A program made the translations under genes and the position numbers. The notes under the pieces were generated by a model, which saw only the letters and a list, made by a program, of their open reading frames with translations, made no database searches and was not told where the DNA came from. A DNA stretch of 64,000 nt from Pseudomonas baetica (GTDB lineage: Bacteria > Pseudomonadota > Gammaproteobacteria > Pseudomonadales > Pseudomonadaceae): contig NZ_JAIHLQ010000001.1 of NCBI RefSeq assembly GCF_019733355.1, positions 292,988 to 356,987 on the forward strand, in the 5' to 3' direction. Shown here piece after piece: positions 9,769 through 19,327 of the stretch. Each line of letters starts with the position of its first letter. Position 1 is the stretch's first letter.

Positions 9769-9801
9769 AAAAAGGCCCGTGAGTCGCCTCCTGGGCCTTT
9801 T
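9769..9801. terminator. Bidirectional rho-independent terminator
   Basis: AAAAAGGCCC (9769-9778) and GGGCCTTTT (9793-9801) form a stem with an A run on one side and a T run on the other, so it can end transcription from both converging DMT genes. Confidence 0.85.
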
Positions 9802-9814
9802 GTTACGCAAGGTG

Positions 9815-10678
9815 TTATGCAGTTTTACGGAACACAAACGCCAGGCCAACGATGATCAACAGCATCCCCAGCACACTCAGCACGGCCAGGCGATTACCGA
9901 AAATCAAATAATCCATCACCGCCGTCACTGCCGGCACCAGGTAGAACAGGCTCGTGACATTCACCAGATTGCCCCGTGCGATCAGGCGATACAGCAACAG
10001 TGTCGCCAGCACCGACACCACCAGGCCCATCCACAACACCGGCACGATAAAACCTGCGCTGTGTTCAAAATGAAACGGCTGGAACGGCACGAAAACCCCA
10101 CACAACAACAGCCCGGCCAGATACTGCACCGGCAGTGTGCCCAGGGGGTTGTCGGTAATGCGCTTCTGCATGATAGAGCCGAGGGTCATGCTCGCCAGCG
10201 CCAGCAGACCGAACAGCATCCCTGCCCAGGACATCCCGGCCAGACCAATCCCCTGATAAACCACCATGATCAGACCGGCCAACCCCAGCGCCAGACCGAA
10301 CATCCGGCTCGCCGAGCGCTGCCGCTCCATCAAGACAACGGTGAGAATCGGCTGCACGCCCATGATGGTTGCCATCACGCCTGGGGTTACTTTGGTGTTC
10401 AAGGCCAGCAGATAGAAAATCTGATAAGCCCCCAGCAACACCACGCCCGTGGCAATCGCAAACAGCATCGGCTTGCCGCCCTTGGGCAGTTTCAGCTTGA
10501 GCAACGGAATCAGCAGCACCAACCCGCACAAAGCAATGGCAAAGCGAATCAGCAGGAACGCAAACGGTGAAGCGTGGGCCAAGCCCCATTTGGAGAAGAT
10601 CGCGCCGCTGCTCCACAGCAGCACGAACAGGCTCGTGGACATCCCCGCAAGCGCGGTTTTTTTCGAAAGGACAAACAT
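9815..10678 (-). CDS. EamA/DMT family transporter, 287 aa
   Basis: Ten hydrophobic segments in two EamA repeats, starting with the signature FVLLWSSGAIFSKWGL. ATG 10678 has AGGTGG six bases upstream and is preferred over the GTG at 10687. The start is preceded by an exceptionally long leader: a good sigma-70-type promoter lies 315-344 bp upstream, and the region between is rich in hairpins and contains a 54-codon open frame. That suggests expression is controlled after initiation, perhaps by amino-acid supply. Substrate is unknown. Confidence 0.88.
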   Translation of the reverse strand: MFVLSKKTALAGMSTSLFVLLWSSGAIFSKWGLAHASPFAFLLIRFAIALCGLVLLIPLLKLKLPKGGKPMLFAIATGVVLLGAYQIFYLLALNTKVTPGVMATIMGVQPILTVVLMERQRSASRMFGLALGLAGLIMVVYQGIGLAGMSWAGMLFGLLALASMTLGSIMQKRITDNPLGTLPVQYLAGLLLCGVFVPFQPFHFEHSAGFIVPVLWMGLVVSVLATLLLYRLIARGNLVNVTSLFYLVPAVTAVMDYLIFGNRLAVLSVLGMLLIIVGLAFVFRKTA

Positions 10679-10985
10679 GAATACCACCTGTAGTCAGGCA
10701 AATAGCCAACTCAGCCGAGGCTGAAATTCAGTAGTTTTCTGGCGGGCGCTGGGGTCAGCAGAGAATGCTGATCAGCCCGAAACGCCAACGCCCGGCGGTG
10801 ATACGACTGCGCACACCGGTGTGCTACTGACAGGTGGAGGGTAATGACTGATCTGCTTGGGCTGCCGATTCCCGCACGGCACGACGCCAGCGTTGACCGC
10901 TGAATCGACTACCGCGCTGATGAGGGATGCAGGCATTTAGGCAGATCTTTGTTGAAGGGATGGAAGGGTGAGTCGCCGACTCACG
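10679..10985 (-). promoter_or_regulatory. Long structured 5' leader of the DMT gene (candidate attenuator or riboswitch)
   Basis: Reading on the minus strand from the predicted transcription start near 10985, the leader contains a 54-codon open frame (10936 to 10772, 11 of 54 residues Val) that is in frame with the transporter but ends at a TGA. It also has a perfect 14-bp palindrome GCACACCGGTGTGC (10811-10824) and a nested hairpin: an outer 9-bp stem 10744-10752/10785-10793 and an inner stem 10755-10760/10766-10771. The leader frame's stop codon lies between the two stems. No match to a riboswitch class known to me was recognised. Confidence 0.5.
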
Positions 10986-10992
10986 AGGGCCG

Positions 10993-11022
10993 ACTATAAC
11001 CAGCGCGGGACATGAATTGCAA
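10993..11022 (-). promoter_or_regulatory. Sigma-70-type promoter for the DMT leader
   Basis: On the minus strand the -35 element TTGCAA (11022-11017) and the -10 element TATAGT (10998-10993) are separated by 18 bp. This is one of the best promoter matches in the window, and it sets a roughly 300-base leader before the transporter start. Confidence 0.6.
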
Positions 11023-11160
11023 TGATTTGGGCAACGTGTCGGTAGCGACAGATTCAAGGGCGTTGCTGAGGCCAGACATTGCTCGCAAGCCATATCGACG
11101 AGTATCGAAAACGAACCAAGCCTCCTTGCCGACTGTCCTGTTTGCCTGTATTCCGAGATA

Positions 11161-11188
11161 AAAAAACCGCTCACAAGGAGCGGTTTTT
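11161..11188 (-). terminator. Rho-independent terminator after lpxO
   Basis: AAAAAACCGCTC, a 4-base loop and GAGCGGTTTTT form a stem with T runs on both strands. It lies 17 bases after the lpxO stop and would also block read-through towards the DMT promoter. Confidence 0.85.
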
Positions 11189-11204
11189 CACTTCTGGTTC
11201 GGCC

Positions 11205-12143
11205 TCAACCAAACAGCCAATACCCGAGTAACGTCAACACCACCACTGCCAGTATCGGGCGCATCACGCGGTAGGCCTTGGGATTGCGGCGCTTCCACTG
11301 CTTGACCACACCGCTGAACCTGTCGCTGAAGTTCTTGCTCCAGGCGTAAGCCTGGTTGATTCCGCCAACGCGTTCGTCGTCGAGGTTCTGGGGCGCAGTC
11401 GCGCGGCCCAGCCAGCCACTGATAAAGCGGTTGATGCGGGTCATCAGGCGATTGCTCAACGGTCGCTCGATGTCGCAGAACAGGATCACGCGGGTCTTGT
11501 CGGTTTCGTTCTTGACCCAGTGCACGTAGGTCTCGTCGAACATCACGTCTTCACCGTCACGCCATGCGTAGACCTGACCGTCGACGAAAATCCGGCAATC
11601 GTCGGAGTTCGGTGTCGACAAGCCGAGGTGATAACGCAGCGAACCGGCAAACGGGTCGCGGTGCGGGTTCAGATGGCTGCCCCCCGGCAGCAGCGCAAAC
11701 ATGGCGCCTTTGACGTTGGGGATGGCACTGACCAACGCCACGGTTTTCGGGCACAGGGTTTCGGCCGACGGCAGCGGTTTGTCATACCACTTGAGGTAGA
11801 AACGCTTCCAGCCCTTCTTGAAGAACGAGCCAAAACCGGCGTCGTTGTTCTTCTCGGCGGCGCGAATGTAGCCCTCGTCAAACAGGTGCATGGCCTCGTC
11901 GCGGATGGTTTCCCAGTTGTCGCGCAGCACATCCAGTTCCGGGAATTTGCTGCGATCCAGATAGGGTTTGGACGGCACGCCGGAGAACAGGTACATCAAG
12001 GCGTTATACGGGGCGAACAGCGCCGAGTGGTTGACGAACTGACGCAGTACCGGCAAACGCGCCTTGCCGCGCAAATGCACATAGAGCGTGCTGCCCACAA
12101 ACAGCAGCAACACCAAAGCCTTGGCGGCAAACGAAAAGGTCAT
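11205..12143 (-). CDS. lpxO: Fe(II)/2-oxoglutarate lipid A hydroxylase LpxO, 312 aa
   Basis: Aspartyl/asparaginyl beta-hydroxylase fold with the metal triad His-x-Asp in LNPHRDPF, a distal His in YVHWVKNE, and the 2-oxoglutarate-binding Arg in KTRVILF. Hydrophobic segments at both ends place it at the inner membrane, as in LpxO, which 2-hydroxylates a secondary acyl chain of lipid A. The ATG at 12143, after a GGGAG, gives MTFSFAAKAL; the upstream extension to 12275 is not supported. Pseudomonads often carry two LpxO paralogues with different acyl-chain specificity. Which one this is cannot be told here. Confidence 0.88.
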   Translation of the reverse strand: MTFSFAAKALVLLLFVGSTLYVHLRGKARLPVLRQFVNHSALFAPYNALMYLFSGVPSKPYLDRSKFPELDVLRDNWETIRDEAMHLFDEGYIRAAEKNNDAGFGSFFKKGWKRFYLKWYDKPLPSAETLCPKTVALVSAIPNVKGAMFALLPGGSHLNPHRDPFAGSLRYHLGLSTPNSDDCRIFVDGQVYAWRDGEDVMFDETYVHWVKNETDKTRVILFCDIERPLSNRLMTRINRFISGWLGRATAPQNLDDERVGGINQAYAWSKNFSDRFSGVVKQWKRRNPKAYRVMRPILAVVVLTLLGYWLFG

Positions 12144-12322
12144 CAACAACTCCCAGGAAAAAGACAACGCTACGCCACGTACCCTGCATGGCAGCAGGCC
12201 ATGATAAACACTACTGGCCAAGGGAAAAACCCATCCAACCCAAGTTTCAGTGTCAAGCATTGCGCAACAAAGCACTCAATAACACAACGACACTGAACCT
12301 TGGCTGATCTGAATCAATCCGC

Positions 12323-13297
12323 TTACTGCTGGTTCTCCTGCTCAGTGAACAGATCACTGAACAGCATGCTCGACAGATAACGCTCACCCGAGTCCGGCAA
12401 AATCACCACGATGGTCTTGCCCTGCATCTCGGGGGTCTCGGCCAAACGCACGGCCACGGCCATCGCCGCACCGCAGGAAATGCCGCACAGGATGCCTTCT
12501 TCCTGCATCAGACGCAGCGCCATGGCTTTCGACTCTTCGTCGCAGACTTGCTCTACCCGGTCAACCATCGTCAAATCGAGGTTTTTCGGCACGAACCCGG
12601 CACCGATGCCCTGAATCTTGTGCGGGCTCGGCTTGATCTCTTCGCCGGCCAGCGCTTGGGTGATCACCGGCGATGCCATAGGCTCCACGGCCACCGACAG
12701 AATCGGTTTGCCTTGAGTATTCTTGATATACCGCGAAACACCGGTGATGGTTCCGCCGGTACCGACCCCGGCCACCAGCACATCGACGGCGCCATCCGTG
12801 TCATTCCAGATTTCCGGCCCCGTGGTTTTTTCATGAATAGCCGGGTTGGCCGGGTTATCGAACTGTGCCGGCATAAAGTATTTGCCGGAATCACTGGCAA
12901 CAATTTCTGCCGCTTTCTCGATGGCGCCTTTCATGCCCTTGGCGGGCTCGGTCAGCACCAGTTCGGCGCCGAGGGCCTTGAGGACTTTGCGACGCTCAAT
13001 GCTCATCGACGCAGGCATGGTCAGCATCAATTTGTAACCACGAGCAGCAGCCACGAAGGCCAGGCCAATGCCTGTATTACCCGAAGTCGGCTCGACGATG
13101 GTCATGCCAGGCTTGAGTTTGCCGCTGCTTTCGGCGTCCCAGATCATGTTGGCACCGATCCGGCACTTGACCGAATAACCGGGGTTGCGCCCCTCGATCT
13201 TGGCCAGGATGGTCACGCCACGAGGCGCGATGCGGTTGATCTGCACCAACGGCGTGTTGCCGATGGAATGGGCGTTGTCAGCAAAAATACGGCTCAT
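12323..13297 (-). CDS. cysK: Cysteine synthase A, 324 aa
   Basis: O-acetylserine sulfhydrylase of the PLP fold-type II family. Lys44 in [11 protein letters not shown] is the Schiff-base lysine, TSGNTG at 71-76 is the substrate/asparagine loop, and a Gly-rich phosphate-binding loop [10 protein letters not shown] follows. Starting at ATG 13297 gives [18 protein letters not shown] and the usual length for the pseudomonad enzyme. It makes L-cysteine from O-acetylserine and sulfide. The gene stands alone and is divergent from the AsmA-like gene. Confidence 0.96.
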   Translation of the reverse strand: MSRIFADNAHSIGNTPLVQINRIAPRGVTILAKIEGRNPGYSVKCRIGANMIWDAESSGKLKPGMTIVEPTSGNTGIGLAFVAAARGYKLMLTMPASMSIERRKVLKALGAELVLTEPAKGMKGAIEKAAEIVASDSGKYFMPAQFDNPANPAIHEKTTGPEIWNDTDGAVDVLVAGVGTGGTITGVSRYIKNTQGKPILSVAVEPMASPVITQALAGEEIKPSPHKIQGIGAGFVPKNLDLTMVDRVEQVCDEESKAMALRLMQEEGILCGISCGAAMAVAVRLAETPEMQGKTIVVILPDSGERYLSSMLFSDLFTEQENQQ

Positions 13298-13425
13298 GGC
13301 TGGGTCCTTATGCAGCATTGAATTCAGCGCTCCAAGGTATGCCTGTTGCCCATCACAGTCCAGTCGGGTCGAACGTCTGCGGCGCGTGACAGTCCATCGC
13401 TTTATATCGTTTAGGAAATGTCGCC

Positions 13426-14499
13426 ATGAAGCGTCGTTATAGCTGGCCGTTATGGACCCTCGCCACGATTGTCGTGCTGCTGATCGCGCTGCACATCGCC
13501 CTGCCCTACCTGGTGCGCGACTACCTGAACGGCAAGCTGGCGGACATGGGCGACTATCGCGGCCAGATCACCGATGTGGATCTGGCACTGTGGCGTGGCG
13601 CTTACAAAATCAACGGCCTGAAGATCGTCAAGGTCGACGGCAAGGTGCCAGTACCGTTCGTCAATGCACCGCTGATCGATCTTTCCGTGAGTTGGCACTC
13701 GCTGTGGTACGACCATGCCGTGGTGGCCGAGGTGCAATTCATCAAACCCGAAGTGAACTTCGTCGATGGAGGCAATAAACAGAACTCCCAGACCGGTAAA
13801 GGCACCGACTGGCGTGAGCAACTGGGCAAACTCCTGCCGATTACGCTTAACGAAGTGCGGATCAGCGACGGGCGGATCAATTTCCGCAACTTCAATTCCA
13901 AACCGCCGGTGAACATGAATGCGACAAACGTCGATGCCAGCCTCTACAACCTGACAAACGTGGTCGACACCGCAGGTAAACGCAACGCACGCTTCGAGGG
14001 CAAAGCGCTGTTGTTAGGCCACGCGCCTCTGGAAACCACCGCGACCTTCGATCCACTGAGCAACTTCGAAGACTTTGAGTTCCGCCTGCGCGCCCGTGAT
14101 ATCGAACTCAAGCGCATGAACGACTTTGCCTCAGCCTATGGCAAGTTCGACTTCAACGCCGGCCACGGTGATGTGGTGATTGAGGCCAAAGCCGTAAAAG
14201 CCAAACTTACCGGATACATCAAGCCGCTGCTGCGCGATGTCGAAGTGTTCAACTGGCAGCAGGACGTGGAAAACAAGAACAAAAGTATCTTTCGTTCGGT
14301 CTGGGAGGCACTGGTCGGCGGCACTGAAACCGTGCTTAAAAACCAGGGCAAGAATCAGTTCGCCACCAAAGTCGAACTCAGCGGTAACGTCCATCAGCAA
14401 GATATCAACGCGTTCGAAGCGTTCTTGCAGATTTTACGTAATGGATTTATCCAAGCGTTCAATGCCCGGTATGAGCGACCCAAGCCGGATGCGGGTTAG
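13426..14499 (+). CDS. DUF748 / AsmA-like membrane-anchored protein, 357 aa
   Basis: One N-terminal membrane helix (residues about 9-30) is followed by a periplasmic domain rich in beta-strand patterns, as in the DUF748 family, whose members resemble AsmA-type inter-membrane lipid-handling proteins. Family members are often much longer; this is a short single-domain form. ATG 13426 lies behind a TTTAGGAAATGTCGCC leader. It has no obvious operon partner. A role in envelope lipid homeostasis is inference from the family. Confidence 0.75.
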   Translation: MKRRYSWPLWTLATIVVLLIALHIALPYLVRDYLNGKLADMGDYRGQITDVDLALWRGAYKINGLKIVKVDGKVPVPFVNAPLIDLSVSWHSLWYDHAVVAEVQFIKPEVNFVDGGNKQNSQTGKGTDWREQLGKLLPITLNEVRISDGRINFRNFNSKPPVNMNATNVDASLYNLTNVVDTAGKRNARFEGKALLLGHAPLETTATFDPLSNFEDFEFRLRARDIELKRMNDFASAYGKFDFNAGHGDVVIEAKAVKAKLTGYIKPLLRDVEVFNWQQDVENKNKSIFRSVWEALVGGTETVLKNQGKNQFATKVELSGNVHQQDINAFEAFLQILRNGFIQAFNARYERPKPDAG

Positions 14500-14517
14500 T
14501 TTTATTTGGGCTGCTTC

Positions 14518-14553
14518 GCAGCCATCGGGGACGAATCCCCTCGCCACAGGGGT
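14518..14553. repeat. Short repeat GGGGACGAATCCCC-TCGCCACAGGGG
   Basis: A small hairpin-forming sequence after the DUF748 gene. A related sequence (GAGGGGGATTTATCCCCTCGCCACA) occurs at 21704-21728, so this is a third, shorter class of dispersed intergenic repeat. Confidence 0.5.
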
Positions 14554-14721
14554 GTTTGTCTGGGCCTAGGCCGAGACTGAGTCAACATGTGACGCCCCAT
14601 TCAGAGACTGAATAACCCGTCTGCGTTCACAGTCGACCGGGCCGCGCGTTATAGTCGGGCATCCGATTTTTCGCCCCCGCCCTGCCCGTTCAGGTCGGCG
14701 TTACCGTTCGAGGATTAGCAG

Positions 14722-15567
14722 ATGAAGTTCGAAGGCACCCAGGCCTACGTCGCCACCGATGACCTGAAGCTGGCGGTCAACGCCGCCATCACCCTGGAGC
14801 GGCCGCTGCTGGTCAAGGGCGAGCCGGGCACCGGCAAGACCATGCTCGCCGAGCAACTGGCCGAATCGTTCGGCGCCAAGTTGATCACCTGGCACATCAA
14901 GTCCACCACCAAGGCGCATCAGGGCCTCTACGAGTACGATGCGGTCAGCCGTCTGCGCGACTCGCAACTGGGCACGGAAAAGGTTCACGATGTTCGCAAC
15001 TACCTGAAAAAGGGCAAACTCTGGGAGGCGTTTGAGTCCGAAGAGCGGGTCATTCTGCTGATCGACGAAATCGATAAGGCCGATATCGAGTTCCCCAACG
15101 ACTTGCTGCAAGAACTCGACAAGATGGAGTTCTACGTTTACGAGATCGACGAGACCATCAAGGCCAAAAAGCGCCCGATCATCATCATTACCTCCAACAA
15201 CGAGAAAGAGCTGCCGGACGCCTTCCTGCGCCGCTGCTTCTTCCACTACATCGCCTTCCCCGACCGCAATACGCTGCAGAAAATCGTCGACGTTCACTAC
15301 CCGGACATCAAGAAAGATCTGGTCAGCGAAGCGCTGGACGTGTTCTTCGACGTGCGCAAGGTACCGGGCCTGAAGAAGAAGCCGTCGACCTCGGAACTGG
15401 TCGACTGGCTGAAGCTGTTGATGGCCGACAACATCGGCGAAGCGGTACTGCGCGAACGCGATCCGACCAAAGCGATTCCGCCGCTGGCCGGCGCCCTGGT
15501 GAAGAACGAACAGGACGTGCAATTGCTTGAGCGTCTGGCGTTCATGAGCCGTCGCGGCACCCGCTAA
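14722..15567 (+). CDS. MoxR-family AAA+ ATPase, 281 aa
   Basis: Walker A GEPGTGKT (residues 33-40), Walker B LLIDEIDKAD, and sensor 1 in IIITSNNEKELPDAFLRRC. MoxR ATPases act as chaperone-like remodelers, usually with a VWA-domain partner. The VWA gene follows after 12 bases on the same strand, so the two form an operon. The client protein is unknown; no dehydrogenase or other metalloenzyme genes are next to them. Confidence 0.92.
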   Translation: MKFEGTQAYVATDDLKLAVNAAITLERPLLVKGEPGTGKTMLAEQLAESFGAKLITWHIKSTTKAHQGLYEYDAVSRLRDSQLGTEKVHDVRNYLKKGKLWEAFESEERVILLIDEIDKADIEFPNDLLQELDKMEFYVYEIDETIKAKKRPIIIITSNNEKELPDAFLRRCFFHYIAFPDRNTLQKIVDVHYPDIKKDLVSEALDVFFDVRKVPGLKKKPSTSELVDWLKLLMADNIGEAVLRERDPTKAIPPLAGALVKNEQDVQLLERLAFMSRRGTR

Positions 15568-15579
15568 GAGGCTGATGCC

Positions 15580-16758
15580 ATGCTGCTCAACCTGTTCAAT
15601 GAAATGCGTGCAGCCAAGGTACCGGTGTCGGTGCGCGAACTGCTCGACCTGATCAACGCGCTGAAACAGCGCGTCACCTTCGCGGACATGGACGAGTTCT
15701 ACTACTTGTCACGGGCGATTCTGGTGAAGGACGAACGGCATTTCGACAAGTTCGACCGTGCGTTCGGTGCCTACTTCAATGGGCTGGAAAAACTCGACGA
15801 TCACTTGCAGGCGCTGATTCCCGAAGATTGGCTGCGCAAAGAATTCGAACGTTCGCTGAGCGACGAAGAGCGCGCGCAGATTCAGTCACTTGGCGGACTG
15901 GACAAGCTGATCGAAGAGTTCAAGAAGCGTCTGGAAGAACAGAAGGAACGTCACGCCGGCGGCAACAAATGGATCGGCACCGGTGGCACCAGCCCGTTTG
16001 GCTCCGGCGGTTTCAACCCGGAAGGCATTCGCGTTGGCGATGCCGGCAAACGCCAGGGCAAAGCGGTAAAAGTCTGGGATCAGCGCGAGTACAAGAACCT
16101 CGACGATTCCGTGGAGCTGGGCACGCGCAACATCAAGGTCGCCCTGCGCCGCCTGCGTAAATTCGCCCGGCAGGGGGCGGCGGAAGAGCTGGATATTGAC
16201 GGCACCATCGATCACACCGCCAAGGACGCCGGACTGCTGAACATCCAGATGCGCCCGGAACGGCGCAACACCGTGAAGCTCTTGCTGCTGTTCGACATCG
16301 GGGGATCGATGGATGCCCATGTGAAGACCTGCGAGGAGCTGTTCTCGGCCTGCAAGACCGAGTTCAAACATCTTGAGTACTTCTATTTCCACAACTTCAT
16401 TTATGAATCGGTGTGGAAAAACAACATGCGCCGCACTTCCGAGCGTTTCTCCACTCAGGATTTGCTGCACAAGTACGGCGCCGACTACAAAGTGATTTTC
16501 ATCGGCGACGCGGCCATGGCGCCTTATGAAATCACTCAGGCGGGCGGCAGCGTCGAGCACTGGAACGAAGAGCCGGGTTATCTGTGGATGCAGCGCTTCA
16601 TGGAGAAGTACAAGAAACTCATCTGGATCAACCCGTACCCGAAAGATACGTGGGGCTATACCTCGTCGACCAACATTGTGCGCGACTTGATCGAAGATCA
16701 GATGTATCCGCTGACGTTGCGCGGGTTGGAAGAAGGCATGCGGTTTCTGTCGAAATAA
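15580..16758 (+). CDS. VWA-domain protein partner of MoxR, 392 aa
   Basis: The C-terminal half is a von Willebrand A domain with the start of a MIDAS motif, Asp239-x-Gly-x-Ser243 (DIGGSM). The N-terminal half is charged and helical, with a Gly-rich linker at about 127-150. It lacks a signal peptide and resembles the CoxE-like/YehP-type VWA partners of MoxR ATPases. It is co-transcribed with the preceding ATPase. Together they probably assemble or activate a metal-dependent enzyme; that function is inferred from the family. Confidence 0.88.
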   Translation: MLLNLFNEMRAAKVPVSVRELLDLINALKQRVTFADMDEFYYLSRAILVKDERHFDKFDRAFGAYFNGLEKLDDHLQALIPEDWLRKEFERSLSDEERAQIQSLGGLDKLIEEFKKRLEEQKERHAGGNKWIGTGGTSPFGSGGFNPEGIRVGDAGKRQGKAVKVWDQREYKNLDDSVELGTRNIKVALRRLRKFARQGAAEELDIDGTIDHTAKDAGLLNIQMRPERRNTVKLLLLFDIGGSMDAHVKTCEELFSACKTEFKHLEYFYFHNFIYESVWKNNMRRTSERFSTQDLLHKYGADYKVIFIGDAAMAPYEITQAGGSVEHWNEEPGYLWMQRFMEKYKKLIWINPYPKDTWGYTSSTNIVRDLIEDQMYPLTLRGLEEGMRFLSK

Positions 16759-16779
16759 TTGCTGTTGTCTGGACTGACG

Positions 16780-16876
16780 CCATCGCGGGCAAGCCCGGCT
16801 CCCACAGGTATCGAGGTGGACACAAATCTTGTGAACGCCACTGAACACTGTGTTAGCTGGGCTTGCCCGCGATGCT
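16780..16876. repeat. Paired inverted REP elements (REPIN-like)
   Basis: CATCGCGGGCAAGCCCGGCTCCCACA at the left, shown here by its core GCGGGCAAGCCCGGC, is matched at the right by AGCTGGGCTTGCCCGCGATG. They lie between the convergent VWA and pxpC genes. Confidence 0.8.
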
Positions 16877-16877
16877 T

Positions 16878-17801
16878 TTAGCGATTCAGAAAGCGCTGCA
16901 AATAATCGACATGCTCGCGGTGGGCGACGTCCTGCACCACCGGTCGCAATCTCACTTTTTCTCCCGGCAGACATTGCGCCAGACGAGCCAACGCCAATGG
17001 CGTCAACGCCCCCAACCGCGGATACCCGCCGATGGTCTGCCGATCATTGAGCAACACGATGGGCTGCCCGTCGGGCGGCACCTGCACCGCGCCGAGAGGA
17101 ATGCCCTCGGAAATCATCGGCAGGCCCTGATACTGCAACGCCGTGCCCAGCAAACGAATGCCCATGCGATCGGCGCGACTGTCCAGTGTCCAGTCACTGT
17201 TGAACACATCAAACAGACTCTGCCCACTGAACTGGCCAATCTGCGCACCGAGCACAAGATCAAGCGGCGCATTCAGCCGCAGATCCGGCCGATGCTCCAG
17301 TGGCACTTCCCGAATCAAAAAAGTTGCGCCCTGATAGCTCAGCGTCGCCCCTTTGGCCAACGGCAGGCCCATGCCATCGAGACCGCCGAGTTCCTCGCGC
17401 ACAACCGTGCAATGGCTGCCAAGAACCCTAGGCGCATCAAATCCACCGGGGGCCGCAAGATAAGCCCGAGCACCGAGCAGTGGCCGGGTGAACTGCAACG
17501 TCTGCCCTTTGTGCAATTTGAAACTGCGCCACGGCGCCAACGGCTGGCCATCGATGTTCGCGCCGAGATCAGCCCCCGCCAGCGCCAGCAAGCAATCTTC
17601 TGCTGCCATCACGGTAAATCCGCCGAGGGTAATTTCGATCACCGGCATGCCCAGGTCATTGCCCAGCAACCAATTGGCCCAGTTCATCGAGCGCCAGTCC
17701 GCCGCGCCGCCCTGAGTGACGCCCAGATGTCGCACGCCAAAACGCCCGGCGTCCTGCAACAGGCATAGCGGCGTACTAGCCTCAATCGTCAATCGGCTCA
17801 T
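16878..17801 (-). CDS. pxpC: 5-oxoprolinase subunit PxpC, 307 aa
   Basis: Biotin-dependent carboxyltransferase-like (KipA/AHS2) domain protein, with characteristic segments GVRHLGVTQGGAAD near the start and GYPRLGALTPLALARLAQ near the end. With PxpA and PxpB it forms the ATP-dependent 5-oxoprolinase that opens 5-oxo-L-proline to glutamate. Its start overlaps the pxpB stop by 4 bases (ATGA), showing translational coupling. It is the last gene of the operon; REP elements follow. Confidence 0.93.
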   Translation of the reverse strand: MSRLTIEASTPLCLLQDAGRFGVRHLGVTQGGAADWRSMNWANWLLGNDLGMPVIEITLGGFTVMAAEDCLLALAGADLGANIDGQPLAPWRSFKLHKGQTLQFTRPLLGARAYLAAPGGFDAPRVLGSHCTVVREELGGLDGMGLPLAKGATLSYQGATFLIREVPLEHRPDLRLNAPLDLVLGAQIGQFSGQSLFDVFNSDWTLDSRADRMGIRLLGTALQYQGLPMISEGIPLGAVQVPPDGQPIVLLNDRQTIGGYPRLGALTPLALARLAQCLPGEKVRLRPVVQDVAHREHVDYLQRFLNR

Positions 17802-18502
17802 GCCAGTGCCTCCAGCGGTGTGTCATCGCCACCCAGACGGATGAACTCGGCATGGCTCACTGCTTCGAAGCGCACGGTGTCACCGGGCTGCATCAGGCTG
17901 TAGCCGTCGCGATGACGGTCGAACAGTGTCGCCGGGGTGCGGCCGATCAGGTTCCAGCCGCCGGGGGACACCACCGGATACGCGGCCGTCTGGCGCTCGG
18001 CGATGCCGACACTGCCGGCGGCGACTTTCTTGCGCGGGGTGTTCAGGCGTGGGGCGGCCAGAATTTCTTCGACCAGCCCCATGAAGGCAAACCCCGGTGC
18101 AAACCCAAGGGCGAACACCTGGTATTCCCGGGCACTGTGACGACGGATCACCTCCTCCACCGCCAGCCCGCTTCGCTCAGCGAGCAAGCTCAGCTCCGGC
18201 CCGACGCTCAAGTCGTACCAGACCGGCAAGACATGGCACTGGCCGCCGGTTCGCACATTCGGCGAGAGGTCGATCAACGCCTCGGCAATCAATGCCCGAG
18301 CCTGATTCGGACTCAGGGCCAGCAGATCGTAATGCACCATCAGCGTGGTGTAGGACGGCACCAGATCGATCAGTTGCTGGCCGAATCCTGCACGCAAGCG
18401 CTCACTGGCGGCGAGCATCCACGGCATGTTGGCCTCGGCGATTTCATCGAACAGGCGCAGCATCAGACAGTCCAGCGCCACGACTTCAATCCTTGGGTTC
18501 AT
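17798..18502 (-). CDS. pxpB: 5-oxoprolinase subunit PxpB, 234 aa
   Basis: KipI/AHS1-domain protein: [27 protein letters not shown] and [11 protein letters not shown] are typical. In B. subtilis the homologous KipI also inhibits a sporulation kinase, but in pseudomonads the PxpABC role is the likely one. It overlaps pxpA and pxpC by 4 bases on each side, so the three subunits are made from one coupled message. Confidence 0.93.
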   Translation of the reverse strand: MNPRIEVVALDCLMLRLFDEIAEANMPWMLAASERLRAGFGQQLIDLVPSYTTLMVHYDLLALSPNQARALIAEALIDLSPNVRTGGQCHVLPVWYDLSVGPELSLLAERSGLAVEEVIRRHSAREYQVFALGFAPGFAFMGLVEEILAAPRLNTPRKKVAAGSVGIAERQTAAYPVVSPGGWNLIGRTPATLFDRHRDGYSLMQPGDTVRFEAVSHAEFIRLGGDDTPLEALA

Positions 18503-19251
18503 GACGCGCTCTGCTGGTTCAACGCCTCGCGGATGCGTTGCACGGCAGCCACCGAACTGGCGTTATCGCCATGCACACAAAGGGTGTTGGCTTGCAGGTA
18601 CAACGCGCTACCGTCGCTCGCAGTGAGCGAGGCGCCGCGGGCAATGATCAGGGCTTGTTCAATGATTGTTTGCGCATCGTGATGCACCGCCCCTGGCAAT
18701 TGCCGCGAGACCAGTTTGCCGGCGCTGTCGTAAGCGCGGTCGGCGAAGGCTTCGAACCACAGGGTCACGCCGTATTCGTCCCCGAGCTGCTGCGCTGCCG
18801 AGTTGTCGCGGGTGGCCATCAACATCAATGGCAACGTCTGGTCGTAAGCGGCAACCGCCTGAATCACTGCGCGCAACTGTGCCGGGTTGGCCATCATGTC
18901 GTTGTACATCGCGCCGTGCGGTTTGACATAACTGACCCGCCCGCCCTGCGCCTTGCAAATGCCGTCGAGGGCGCCGATCTGGTAATGCAGGATGTCTTGC
19001 AGTTCCTGAACGGAATACGCCATGGAACGGCGGCCGAACCCGACCAGATCCTGATAAGCCGGATGTGCGCCGATCTGCACGCCGTGGCTCAGGGCCAGGC
19101 TAACGGTTTTGCGCATGATGCTCGGGTCGCCGGCATGAAAGCCGCAGGCCACGTTGGCGCAGTCGATAAAGGGCATGATCTCGGCGTCCAGACCCATGGT
19201 CCAGTTGCCGAAGCTCTCGCCAATGTCGCAATTCAATAGCAGGCGGCTCAC
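18499..19251 (-). CDS. pxpA: 5-oxoprolinase subunit PxpA (LamB/YcsF family), 250 aa
   Basis: Begins [16 protein letters not shown] and contains the conserved CGFHAGDP and [10 protein letters not shown] motifs of the LamB/YcsF family. GTG 19251 is chosen as start, because AGGAG lies 8 bases upstream; a second GTG at 19260 abuts the ribosome site directly. It follows the MFS carrier gene by 76 bases on the same strand, so MFS-pxpA-pxpB-pxpC probably is one operon for uptake and use of 5-oxoproline. Confidence 0.93.
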   Translation of the reverse strand: MSRLLLNCDIGESFGNWTMGLDAEIMPFIDCANVACGFHAGDPSIMRKTVSLALSHGVQIGAHPAYQDLVGFGRRSMAYSVQELQDILHYQIGALDGICKAQGGRVSYVKPHGAMYNDMMANPAQLRAVIQAVAAYDQTLPLMLMATRDNSAAQQLGDEYGVTLWFEAFADRAYDSAGKLVSRQLPGAVHHDAQTIIEQALIIARGASLTASDGSALYLQANTLCVHGDNASSVAAVQRIREALNQQSAS

Positions 19252-19327
19252 GGTGAACACTCCTGTAGCTTCTTGTCTTTTTATCCGTAGGACATTTGCC
19301 GATTGGGCAGTCCCCGCAGGTTATCAG

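Noticed and set aside
10824..11174. A 116-codon minus-strand frame upstream of the DMT gene
   Set aside because: It crosses the lpxO terminator and the promoter, in a frame different from the leader ORF; it has no ribosome site.
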